Notes: a model not told the origin generated them from the letters alone. Counted from the first letter of the stretch, positions 1 through 6,218 are shown. The stretch: 13,104 nt of DNA from an uncultured Collinsella sp. (GCA_902478945.1 CABSMX010000058.1:1-13104), one strand, 5' to 3'. A program made the numbers and translations.

Positions 1-113
1 CAGACGAGGTGCACCACTGCGAGCGGGGAGCGCGCCAGGCGCAGGGCCTCGGAGAGCAGGGCCCGCGAGAGAGTCATGCGCGGCGTCGGGTCGGAGAGTC
101 GTGTCATGGCCAT
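1..113 (-). CDS. Lantibiotic-immunity ABC permease, MutG/EpiG-like, N-terminus only
   Basis: An open frame runs off the left edge. It starts with an ATG whose first base is the last base of the upstream permease's TGA stop (TGATG overlap), so it is translationally coupled. The visible 37 residues begin MAMTRLSDPTPRMTLSRALL and then give SEALRLARSPLAVVHLV. The pattern of a short polar head, a 'sEalrLaRSPLavvHLv' amphipathic stretch and the start of a first membrane segment is typical of the second permease (LanG/MutG) of lantibiotic self-protection transporters. Position right after an ATPase and a MutE-like permease fits the LanF-LanE-LanG order. Two ATG codons (residues 1 and 3) are possible; the first is the one overlapping the stop. 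Only the beginning is visible, so the family call rests mainly on context. Confidence 0.7.
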   Translation of the reverse strand, partial: MAMTRLSDPTPRMTLSRALLSEALRLARSPLAVVHLV

Positions 114-879
114 CACCTCTCCTCGGAGCGCGCGAACCAGGCCGCGCCCGCCGCCGTGAGCGCGGCGAATGCGAGCGCGCAGACCGCAAGGCCCGCCAGT
201 GTGAGCATGCCGTCCGCCGTGAGCGCCCCGCCGAGCGCCATGTCCGCCGCGAGTGGCTCGCCGCTCGGCAGCACGGGGATGAAGCTCGTGGGGATGACCA
301 TGCTCGCCGACGGCGGAAAGAGCTGCGGCAGCGGCACCAGCGACCAGGCGAACCCACCCACGAGCTGCGCGGCGAGCGGGCAGAAGATGCCCGCGAGCAT
401 GCCGAGCCGCGCCGTGAGGAAGAGCCCTGCGGGGATCATCCACGCCGCGGTCACCGTGTTGACGAGCGCGCAGAGGAGCATCGTGAGCGTGCCCGCGACC
501 GTGAGGCCCTGCGAGGAGAACGCCGAGCCCGCGAGGTAGATGCCGAAGACCACGAGGTTCGAGAGCGTGCAGAGCGCGAGGCACCAGAGCGCCTTGGCCC
601 ACCAGGCGCGCCCGAGCGGGAAGCCCAGGCCCAGAAGCCCCCGCATCCGCGTGCGCGCGTCCGCCCGCGCGACGCACGCCACCACGAGCGAGAGAGACAC
701 GGGCAGGAAGAGCGCGTACCAGTAGTTCCACGCGCTGAAGATCTGCACGCCCCGGTAGGGCATCGCGCCGAGCAGCGGCATCGGCAGCGCCATGAGCACG
801 GCCAGGCGAACCGGTGCCGCGTGGCGCGACTTCAGGGCCTCGGCGCGCAGGCCCGCGAGCAGGCCGCCTTTCTCGCCCG

Positions 880-883
<4 letters not shown>
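113..883 (-). CDS. Lantibiotic-immunity ABC transporter permease, MutE/EpiE-like
   Basis: This is a 256-residue integral membrane protein with about six hydrophobic segments, near residues 23-42, 54-74, 96-117, 130-155, 160-182 and 226-250. The N-terminal LRAEALKSRHAAPVRL stretch followed by a first membrane helix, and the aromatic NYWYALFLPVSLSLV segment, resemble LanE/MutE subunits, which with a LanG partner and a LanF ATPase expel lantibiotics from the membrane of the producer or of a resistant strain. The ATG start overlaps the ATPase stop (ATGA) and has a GGAGG sequence 5' of it. The stop overlaps the start of the next permease. Codon use is extremely GC- and Arg/Ala-rich. An alternative is a BcrB-like peptide-antibiotic export permease. 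The ABC permease role is firm; the lantibiotic substrate is inferred. Confidence 0.82.
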
Positions 884-1608
<725 letters not shown>

Positions 1609-1629
1609 GGGTTCGTCCTTTCTCTTCCG

Positions 1630-1662
1630 GGCGCGCGGGCCGAGTCGCCGTGCCCGCGCGCC
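1630..1662 (-). promoter_or_regulatory. GC-only inverted repeat in the leader of the ABC operon
   Basis: The arms GGCGCGCGGG and CCCGCGCGCC are perfect 10-bp complements separated by 13 bases, and the element ends 21 bases before the ATPase start codon. In the minus-strand transcript it would form a very stable hairpin just upstream of the AAGGA ribosome binding site. No T-tract follows it on the minus strand, so it is not a classical terminator; a translational or attenuation role is inference. Further upstream are a 6-bp inverted repeat CACCAT-CC-ATGGTG (1677-1690) and the palindrome AACGGCCGTT (1714-1723), which could be operators. I could not identify a convincing -35/-10 pair for this operon. 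Confidence 0.45.
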
Positions 1663-1774
1663 TTATCTTTCGGGTTCACCATCCATGGTGGGGCGCGTTT
1701 CTAACGAAGCTGTAACGGCCGTTGGGCTCTTTTGGCGCCAGCCCTTCTCGACCCGTACGCCACTCATGGTATGT

Positions 1775-1786
1775 TTATCGCGATAA
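1775..1786. promoter_or_regulatory. 12-bp perfect palindrome before the TetR remnant (possible operator)
   Basis: TTATCGCGATAA is a perfect palindrome 18 bases upstream of the GTG of the TetR remnant and lies between it and the divergent ABC operon. TetR regulators commonly bind such palindromes in divergent intergenic regions, so it may be the operator of the lost repressor. This is inference from position; no second copy is visible. Confidence 0.35.
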
Positions 1787-1803
1787 TAAGGACGGAGGTG
1801 CCC

Positions 1804-1965
1804 GTGGCACGCAATAAGTACCCGGAGGAGACGGTCGAGAAGATCAGGGTTGACGGCCCAGCGAGTGTTATTTTGCGAGCTAGGCGCATCGAAAGCGACC
1901 TTTCGTGGTATAAACTACTTGCCGGAAGCCGCGGCTTTCAGAGTACGGCTTACGTGTACGTTTAA
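1804..1965 (+). pseudogene. TetR-family regulator, only the first ~14 codons remain
   Basis: A GTG start at 1804, with GGAGG a few bases upstream, begins MARNKYPEETVEKI. That is a very characteristic N-terminus of TetR-family repressors of gut Actinobacteria and Firmicutes, which normally continue into a helix-turn-helix of the type 'ildaA..LF.ekGy..tti.di'. After codon 14 (about base 1845) the sequence changes abruptly to an unrelated peptide that stops at 1965, and no helix-turn-helix follows in any frame. The repressor gene has therefore been cut off, and the following DNA carries the toxin module. It probably once controlled the divergent ABC transporter, whose regulation may now be lost. 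The family call rests on a short match, so it is moderate. Confidence 0.55.
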
Positions 1966-2039
1966 CCTCCGTGGGCGACGGGGTGCCGCAAGGCGTAGAA
2001 TATCGCCCACCTGTAGGGGCCTGCAGCGATGCGGGCCCC
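1890..2039 (+). ncRNA. Structured leader upstream of the toxin gene; candidate antitoxin RNA or attenuator
   Basis: Four hairpin-forming elements sit in a row between the TetR scar and the toxin. They are CGAAAG/CTTTCG (1890-1895 with 1900-1905); the perfect palindrome AAGCCGCGGCTT (1926-1937); GTGGGCGA/TCGCCCAC (1971-1978 with 2003-2010), which encloses a smaller TGCC-GCAA-GGCG hairpin (1984-1995); and GGGGCCTGCA-GCGA-TGCGGGCCCC (2016-2039), a 10-bp stem with one G-U pair and a GNRA loop. A possible -10 (TATAAA, 1909-1914) lies inside the region, but its -35 is poor. Type III toxin-antitoxin loci carry a repeated structured antitoxin RNA followed by a terminator-like hairpin before the toxin. 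The first two hairpins are about 35 bases apart and loosely alike, but I do not see clean tandem repeats, and the last stem lacks a T-tract. The structures are seen; the antitoxin role is speculation. Confidence 0.35.
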
Positions 2040-2064
2040 GCTTCGTATGAGGGGGGCGTAACCG

Positions 2065-2513
2065 ATGAAGATCGTATCCATCCCCAGGATTTCTTCGACC
2101 TCGTCGATGGCGACCGCGAGCTCATGCTTAAGCACAATCGCCCCTGCATCGTGGTGGTGAGGCTGCGTTTCCGCGGGAAGCGCAGGGACTTCGCCGTGCC
2201 GCTGCGTTCCAACATCGCCCCTAACGTGCCCAAAGACCAGTACTTTGCGTTGCCACCCCGCCCCACGACGCGCCCCGGCTGCCGCCACGGCATCCACTAC
2301 ATCAAGATGTTCCCCATAACCAAGGCCTACCAGCGCCGCTTCAGGACCGAGGGCTCGGCCTACTACGAGACGCTCCAGCGCATCATCGATGGCAACACCA
2401 AGCGCATTGTCTCCGAGTGCCAGGCATACCTCGACCGCTACGAGCGCGAGGGAAGGCCCCGCTTTGCCGTCGACATCGACCGCATCGTGGGGCTGCTGGA
2501 GGGCGAGAAGTAG
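2065..2513 (+). CDS. ToxN/TenpN-like type III toxin, frame broken near codon 7
   Basis: The body encodes a small basic protein resembling the ToxN/AbiQ/TenpN endoribonuclease toxins of type III toxin-antitoxin systems. The pattern is 'RPCIVVVRLRFRGKRRDFAVPLRSNI', then 'HGIHYIKMFPI', then a helical C-terminal half with charged heptads. The natural start is the ATG at 2065 (MKIVSIP), eight bases after a GAGGGGGG purine run, but it is out of frame with the body. One extra C in the CCCC run at 2082-2085 would join them into a 149-residue protein, the usual size of the family. The in-frame alternative, GTG at 1971, would force translation through two stable hairpins and adds residues with no family resemblance. 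It may be inactivated, phase-variable or a base-call error. A terminator follows at 2538. The family call is from pattern memory, not a search. Confidence 0.65.
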
Positions 2514-2537
2514 GGCACCTCGGCTCAGTCTCGAGCC

Positions 2538-2560
2538 ATGCGGAACCGCTCCGCATTTTT
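2538..2560 (+). terminator. Rho-independent terminator after the toxin gene
   Basis: ATGCGGA and TCCGCAT form a perfect 7-bp stem with a 5-base loop, followed by TTTTT. It lies 25 bases after the toxin stop and closes that transcript. About 160 bases without a recognisable gene follow before the end of yjdF. Confidence 0.8.
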
Positions 2561-2721
2561 GAACGCCGCGTGTGCGTCCTAAATACTTGAGAAACAAGCT
2601 GTGAAGTGCGGTGGCGCGCCCGTGCCCGTGCATAGCCGTCACCATCAGCGTCTACGCGGCGTCGGCTTCAAGTGGAACTGGCGCCGCTGCTGTATATGGT
2701 TTGCCTTGCTGCGAATGGCGA

Positions 2722-3141
2722 TCAATGCCCGCGATGCTTCTGCTTGCGCTTCAGTTTTCTCTGCTCGAAGCGCGTCTTCGCCTCATCCGCGCGACGCTGA
2801 CTTCTTGCTTGAGCCGACTCCCGCTTCATCGTCTCCCGCTGATTCGAGAGCGCCTGCTGCGCCTTGGTGCTCACCGCGGGCCGTTTAAGGGCTTTCGCTG
2901 CCTCGCGAGCGCGCCGCTTGGGGTTCTTCGCGGGCTTGCTTGTTTCAGTGACCTTGTCGCCGAAGAACGAGAGCTTCTCCCATTCGCTTGTAACGAATCG
3001 CAGGATCTCCTCATCGGACGGCTCCGCGCCGAAGACGATGCGGGCGACGCCGTACCTTCCGTCCTCGACATGCTCCGCCAGCCCAACCCAGAATTGACCG
3101 TCGTGATATACGGTCAGGGTGGACGACACGCTGATCTGCAT
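2722..3141 (-). CDS. yjdF: YjdF family protein (DUF2992)
   Basis: This 139-residue protein starts MQISVSSTLTVYHDGQFWVG, then LAEHVEDGRYGVARIVFGAEPSDEEI: the hallmark 'YhDGQFWVG..E......ga.R.vFGaEP.deEi..f' core of the YjdF/DUF2992 family. The C-terminal half (about residues 70-139) is a long, very basic helix rich in Lys, Arg and Ala, usual for the family and suggestive of nucleic-acid or ribosome contact; the biochemical role is unknown. The ATG at 3141 is preceded by AAAGGAGGAACCAACC, an excellent ribosome binding site. A longer frame extends upstream to 3351, but it crosses the promoter and leader and is not coding. In Firmicutes, yjdF genes are controlled by the yjdF riboswitch, which answers to azaaromatic compounds; a matching structured leader is present here. 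Confidence 0.88.
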   Translation of the reverse strand: MQISVSSTLTVYHDGQFWVGLAEHVEDGRYGVARIVFGAEPSDEEILRFVTSEWEKLSFFGDKVTETSKPAKNPKRRAREAAKALKRPAVSTKAQQALSNQRETMKRESAQARSQRRADEAKTRFEQRKLKRKQKHRGH

Positions 3142-3172
3142 GGTTGGTTCCTCCTTTATGTAGATGACCATG

Positions 3173-3260
3173 CAGAGAAGGGACAACCAAGGAGGCAGGT
3201 TACTGATGCGGACTAGCGCACGCCCACGACTACCCGACGGGGACTGTGTTTTCATCTCTG
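3173..3260 (-). promoter_or_regulatory. Candidate yjdF riboswitch in the yjdF leader
   Basis: The leader between the promoter and yjdF folds plausibly. The outer helix pairs CAGAGA (3255-3260 on the minus strand) with TCTCTG (3173-3178). Inside are a CCC-GUC-GGG hairpin and a GUGCG/CGCAU stem. The span of about 88 bases ends roughly 20 bases before the AAAGGAGG ribosome binding site. Position, length and the downstream yjdF gene agree with the yjdF riboswitch class (azaaromatic-responsive). I matched it by gene context and pairing, not to the consensus column by column. Confidence 0.55.
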
Positions 3261-3268
3261 GTGGTTGG

Positions 3269-3274
3269 ATTGTA
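3269..3274 (-). promoter_or_regulatory. Extended -10 promoter of yjdF
   Basis: On the minus strand TGC-TACAAT gives a near-consensus -10 with the TGN extension. The -35 position 17 bases upstream (TGCCGG) is poor, as expected for an extended -10 promoter. Initiation would be near 3262, placing the candidate riboswitch at the very 5' end of the transcript. Confidence 0.6.
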
Positions 3275-3353
3275 GCACGTGCGAATGCGCCCGGCATCGC
3301 TGCTGACATGGCGCTACTGGGATTCGCTCCTCGATGCATCCTTGTGCACATTG

Positions 3354-3404
3354 CCTTCTCGGTTTCGAAACTTTAGAAATAATCGAGTTTCGAAACAGAG
3401 AAGG
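3354..3404. repeat. 18-bp inverted repeat overlapping the ribosome binding site of the ATPase remnant
   Basis: The left arm CCTTCTCGGTTTCGAAAC (3354-3371) and right arm GTTTCGAAACAGAGAAGG (3387-3404) are complementary with one mismatch and a 15-base AT-rich spacer. Each arm also contains the 10-bp palindrome GTTTCGAAAC, the two copies being 25 bases apart. The right arm runs into AAGGAG (3401-3406), the ribosome binding site of the ATG at 3413. It can act as a double operator in DNA or as a hairpin hiding the ribosome binding site in RNA. No T-tract follows, so it is not a simple terminator. Confidence 0.75.
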
Positions 3405-3412
3405 AGTGGATT

Positions 3413-3680
3413 ATGGCTTGGGTAGACCGCAATACGTACCGACTCCACCGTGTTGGAGAGGCTAGCCGAGTACATGATGGACAACTCCGGCAACCTCAAC
3501 TCGCCCAACAACATCGCCAGCGTGTTCGATGACAGCAGAGTTCCCGCCAACCACGTCACCGCCGGGCACTATATCTCCTATCTCCGCGACGCCTTCGTCT
3601 TCTATGAGGCGAAGCGCTACGACATCAAGGGAAAGAAGTACATCACTAACCGAAGAGGACTCCTCACCGAATTCCCTTGA
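3413..3680 (+). pseudogene. DUF4143-type AAA ATPase with its middle deleted
   Basis: The ATG at 3413, six bases after AAGGAG, encodes MAWVDRNTYR, the usual opening of ATP-binding proteins of the AAA/DUF4143 group ('idRp.Yl..l...rd..likvvtGirRcGKS'). The very next bases, in another frame, encode DSTVLERLAEYMMDNSGNL followed by a stretch ending FVFYEAKRYDIKGKKYIT. That is the start of the DUF4143 C-terminal region (pattern 'ER...fm..n.gnl.s...ia......v...tv..yl..L..afi.y.a.RyDikGK.yl'). The whole P-loop domain, normally around 200 residues, is missing at about base 3437, and the frame is broken. The 3' end also departs from the family after KGKKYIT and stops at 3680. These ATPases are widespread, poorly characterised and often near defence or toxin genes. 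The remnant is certainly non-functional as an ATPase. Confidence 0.75.
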
Positions 3681-3692
3681 GATCGGTCGGCA

Positions 3693-4133
3693 TTATCGAG
3701 CGTGGGCGTTATCGTAGGTATCTTTGATTTCTTCCGGCAAATTGTCGGGAATCAGCGCCTTCACCCTATCCTCGTTGCCATCTTGGATCGCCTGCTCGTA
3801 GTACCAGCATTTGAACTTCAACATATCCAGCGCACGGTTCATGTTTGCGATCTCCGACTCCATGTGGGCCCTTCGCTCCTCGAACATGGCCTTGCGCTTG
3901 GGATATGTCGATGGGCCCTCCGCGCACCATTCCATGAACAGTCGGATGTCTTTGATCTCCATCCCCGCCTTCTTCAGGCATTCGATGACCCGAAGCGCCT
4001 CGAGTTCTGCATCGCCGAATCGGCGAATGCCGGACGTCCGCTCCAATTCCGGAAACAATCCCTGCTTGTCGTAATAACGCAGCGTGGAAACGGGCAGACC
4101 AAACATCTCCGCCACCTGTCCGATTGTGTACAT
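3693..4133 (-). CDS. MerR-family transcriptional regulator
   Basis: This 146-residue regulator begins MYTIGQVAEMFGLPVSTLRY, the classical MerR winged helix-turn-helix (residues 2-22). The wing and second helix pair follow (YDKQGLFPELERTSGIRRFGD), then a long dimerisation helix with coiled-coil character (about 80-112) and a short C-terminal tail. It lacks the clustered Cys of metal sensors; Cys52, Cys70 and Cys109 are isolated, so it is nearer the AdhR-like subgroup that responds to aldehydes or electrophiles. The ATG has GGAGG just upstream. It is divergent from the decarboxylase-cupin and hydrolase genes, and a textbook MerR operator-promoter lies between them, so it very likely activates that operon. 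The effector is unknown. Confidence 0.92.
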   Translation of the reverse strand: MYTIGQVAEMFGLPVSTLRYYDKQGLFPELERTSGIRRFGDAELEALRVIECLKKAGMEIKDIRLFMEWCAEGPSTYPKRKAMFEERRAHMESEIANMNRALDMLKFKCWYYEQAIQDGNEDRVKALIPDNLPEEIKDTYDNAHAR

Positions 4134-4164
4134 GGTCCCTCCGGATAAATCTCGAATTCACTCC

Positions 4165-4195
4165 TTGACCTAAAGTCAGGTTTAGGTATTACTTT
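4165..4195 (+). promoter_or_regulatory. MerR-type promoter with a 19-bp spacer and inverted repeat
   Basis: The -35 TTGACC (4165-4170) and -10 TACTTT (4190-4195) are 19 bp apart, the overlong spacing typical of MerR-activated promoters. The spacer holds the perfect inverted repeat ACCTAAA-gtcagg-TTTAGGT (4168-4187), partly overlapping the -35, exactly where MerR dimers sit. It faces the decarboxylase-cupin operon and is next to the merR-family gene. The expected leader is about 200 bases long because it includes a flavodoxin remnant. Confidence 0.75.
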
Positions 4196-4238
4196 TATTT
4201 TCGTCAATACAAATCGGTGGCGCAAGGGGTGGTCCGTA

Positions 4239-4337
4239 ATGGGCAAAACGGTTTTTGCCGGCGGCGTGAACGACGTGGGCGAAATCGCCGGGCATCCCGC
4301 TCTGGAACAGGCGCAACGAATGGGCATGGAAATCTAG
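4239..4337 (+). pseudogene. C-terminal scar of a flavodoxin-family oxidoreductase
   Basis: A 32-codon frame encodes MGKTVFAGGVNDVGEIAG, then HPALEQAQRMGMEI and a stop. The 'vyagGGVN.vGeI.GhpALe.Ay.MGk.i' ending is characteristic of the C-terminus of flavodoxin-like NAD(P)H oxidoreductases, though here it stands without the roughly 130-160 residues that should precede it. Upstream codons in the same frame show no family resemblance. It sits between the MerR promoter and the decarboxylase-cupin gene, so the original operon probably began with a flavin reductase that was deleted from about base 4238 upstream. Identification is by motif memory. Confidence 0.5.
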
Positions 4338-4399
4338 GCGCGGCTTAGCTGCGCGGAGACAGATTCGTGTCCAGAACCATCGATAGGAGGAAATCGATC

Positions 4400-5167
4400 A
4401 TGGCAATTAAACAGACGGCGGGCAGAGACGCCCTGGGGGACTTCGCTCCCAAATTCGCACAGCTCAACGACGATGTGCTGTTCGGCGAGGTGTGGAGCCG
4501 AGAAGACGGGCTTTCCCTTCGAGACCGCAGCGTGGTGACGGTTGTGGCCCTGATGGCGCAGGGACTGACGGACTCTTCGTTTAAATATCATCTGATGTCC
4601 GCAAAGAGCAACGGGGTGACCAAGGCTGAGATGGCGGAAATCCTTACGCACGCGGCGTTTTATGCGGGATGGCCCAAGGCGTGGGCGGCCTTTCGCATGG
4701 CGAAGGAGGTCTGGGCGGACGAGGACGACGGCGCCGACGCAAAGGCCCGACACCAAAACGAGATGGCCTTTCCCATCGGTGCCCCCAACGACGCATTTGC
4801 GAAGTACTTTATTGGGCAAAGCTACCTCGCGCCCCTTTCCACCGAGCAGGTCGGCGTCTACAACGTGACGTTCGAGCCCGGCTGCCGCAACAACTGGCAC
4901 ATCCATCACGCCAAAAGCGGTGGCGGACAGATCCTCGTCTGCGTGGCTGGCCGAGGGCTTTACCAGGAATGGGGCAAACCGGCACAGGAGCTGCGCCCTG
5001 GCGACGTGGTAAATATTCCCGCGGGCGTAAAGCACTGGCACGGTGCGGCGCCCGACAGCTGGTTCTCCCATCTCGCGGTGGAAGTTCCGGGCGAGGAGGC
5101 CTGCAACGAGTGGTTGGAGCCCGTGGTCGACGAGCAATACCTTAAAGCGACCGACAAGGAGGCTTAG
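4400..5167 (+). CDS. Carboxymuconolactone decarboxylase-cupin fusion protein
   Basis: This is a 255-residue two-domain protein. Residues about 15-105 are a carboxymuconolactone decarboxylase/AhpD-like helical domain (LSLRDRSVVTVVALMAQG, then NGVTKAEMAEIL and HAAFYAGWPKA). It has no CxxC, so AhpD-type peroxidase chemistry is unlikely. Residues about 145-230 are a cupin barrel: motif 1 is WHIHH (166-170) with Gln177 where the usual Glu lies, and motif 2 is GDVVNIPAGVKHWHG (201-215), giving His167, His169 and His212 as likely metal ligands. The ATG at 4400 is nine bases after AGGAGG; an in-frame GTG at 4367 would place that site inside the coding region and is rejected. It is followed after 2 bases by the hydrolase. 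The pair looks like a small redox or detoxification unit under MerR control; the substrate is unknown. Confidence 0.88.
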   Translation: MAIKQTAGRDALGDFAPKFAQLNDDVLFGEVWSREDGLSLRDRSVVTVVALMAQGLTDSSFKYHLMSAKSNGVTKAEMAEILTHAAFYAGWPKAWAAFRMAKEVWADEDDGADAKARHQNEMAFPIGAPNDAFAKYFIGQSYLAPLSTEQVGVYNVTFEPGCRNNWHIHHAKSGGGQILVCVAGRGLYQEWGKPAQELRPGDVVNIPAGVKHWHGAAPDSWFSHLAVEVPGEEACNEWLEPVVDEQYLKATDKEA

Positions 5168-5169
5168 GC

Positions 5170-6141
5170 ATGGAGCAGTTGAAACTGACGCAGGAATGGG
5201 ACAAGGTGTTCCCCAAAAGTGACAAGGTTGAGCACAGCAAGGCGACTTTTCACAACCGATACGGCATCACGCTGGCGGCCGACGTCTACGTGCCAAAGAA
5301 CGTGGAGGGCAAGCTGCCTGCCATCGCCGTCAGCGGTCCGTTTGGCGCGGTGAAGGAGCAAACGTCCGGCCTTTATGCGCAGAAAATGGCGGAGCTGGGC
5401 TTTTTCGCGATTGCCTTCGACCCGTCCTATACCGGCGAGAGCGGCGGTGCGCCCCGCTATGTGGCATCGCCGGACATCAACACCGAGGATTTCTGCGCAG
5501 CGGTGGATTTCCTCTCTGTGCAGAATAGCGTTGACCCGGAGCGCATCGGTATCATCGGCATCTGCGGTTGGGGCGGCATGGCAATCAATGCCGCAGCCAT
5601 CGACACCCGTATCAAAGCTACCGCGGCTATGACCATGTACGATATGACCCGCGTGACCGCAAACGGCTACTTTGACGCCGAGGATTCCGAGCAGGCGCGC
5701 TTCGAAAAGCGGAAAGCGCTGAACGCGCAGCGCACCGAGGACTATAAAAATGACAGCTATGCGCTGGCGGGCGGCGTGGTCGATCAGCTGCCCGATGACG
5801 CGCCGCAGTTTGTGGCGGACTATTACGCCTACTACAAGACTCCGCGAGGCTACCATCCCCGCAGCCTGGGCTCCAATGGCGGTTGGAATGTGACGTCTTC
5901 GCTGTCGTTTTTGAATATGCCGATCTTGCAGTACGCCGGCGAGATCCGCTCCGCCGTGCTGCTGGTGCATGGCGAGAAGGCGCACTCCCGCTATTTCAGC
6001 GAAACCGCGTACAGCAAGCTGACGGGGGACAACAAGGAATTGCTCATTATCCCCGGTGCCAGCCACACCGACCTCTACGATCAGATGGACGTCATTCCGT
6101 TTGGAAAGCTGAAAGCGTTCTTTGAGGAGTATTTGAAATAA
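5170..6141 (+). CDS. Alpha/beta hydrolase with Cys at the nucleophile position
   Basis: This 323-residue cytosolic alpha/beta hydrolase begins with a beta-rich N-terminus (FHNRYGITLAADVYVP). The oxyanion-side loop SGPFGAVKEQ (55-64) is followed by FDPSYTGESGG (83-93). The nucleophile elbow reads IGIICGWGG-like: G130-I131-C132-G133-W134-G135-G136, placing Cys132 where Ser usually stands. The His loop is PGASHTDLYD, with His299. The acid residue is not clear; Glu269 in HGEKAHS is a candidate. Cys nucleophiles occur in dienelactone-hydrolase-like enzymes. A GGAGG sits 7 bases before the ATG, and only 2 bases separate it from the decarboxylase-cupin gene, so they are cotranscribed. No clear terminator follows; about 77 non-coding bases lead to the Sir2 remnant. 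Confidence 0.88.
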   Translation: MEQLKLTQEWDKVFPKSDKVEHSKATFHNRYGITLAADVYVPKNVEGKLPAIAVSGPFGAVKEQTSGLYAQKMAELGFFAIAFDPSYTGESGGAPRYVASPDINTEDFCAAVDFLSVQNSVDPERIGIIGICGWGGMAINAAAIDTRIKATAAMTMYDMTRVTANGYFDAEDSEQARFEKRKALNAQRTEDYKNDSYALAGGVVDQLPDDAPQFVADYYAYYKTPRGYHPRSLGSNGGWNVTSSLSFLNMPILQYAGEIRSAVLLVHGEKAHSRYFSETAYSKLTGDNKELLIIPGASHTDLYDQMDVIPFGKLKAFFEEYLK

Positions 6142-6218
6142 GACGCACCTTGCTTTTTACTTATTAACGGTCATGCATTTAGCGAGGACGGTTTGCGGCA
6201 AGACGCCTCGCCGCGCTA

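Noticed and set aside
1890..2064. CRISPR-like or true tandem antitoxin repeats before the toxin
   Set aside because: The hairpins differ in sequence and spacing; there are no repeated units of constant length, so I only report a structured leader.
1962..2645. A 227-codon minus-strand frame opposite the toxin
   Set aside because: It runs through the toxin terminator and leader, has no family pattern, and is composed of His/Ala/Gly/Val runs typical of antisense shadows.
2561..2721. A possible gene fragment (AVTISVYAASASSGTG) between the toxin terminator and yjdF
   Set aside because: Short, without a ribosome binding site, and not recognisable as any family; treated as non-coding.
3142..3351. 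An N-terminal extension of YjdF to 3351
   Set aside because: It would cross the promoter and structured leader; the start at 3141 has an excellent ribosome binding site and begins the conserved family core.
4334..6066. Large minus-strand frames opposite the decarboxylase-cupin and hydrolase genes
   Set aside because: They have no motifs, and the plus strand shows clear cupin and hydrolase signatures with good ribosome binding sites.
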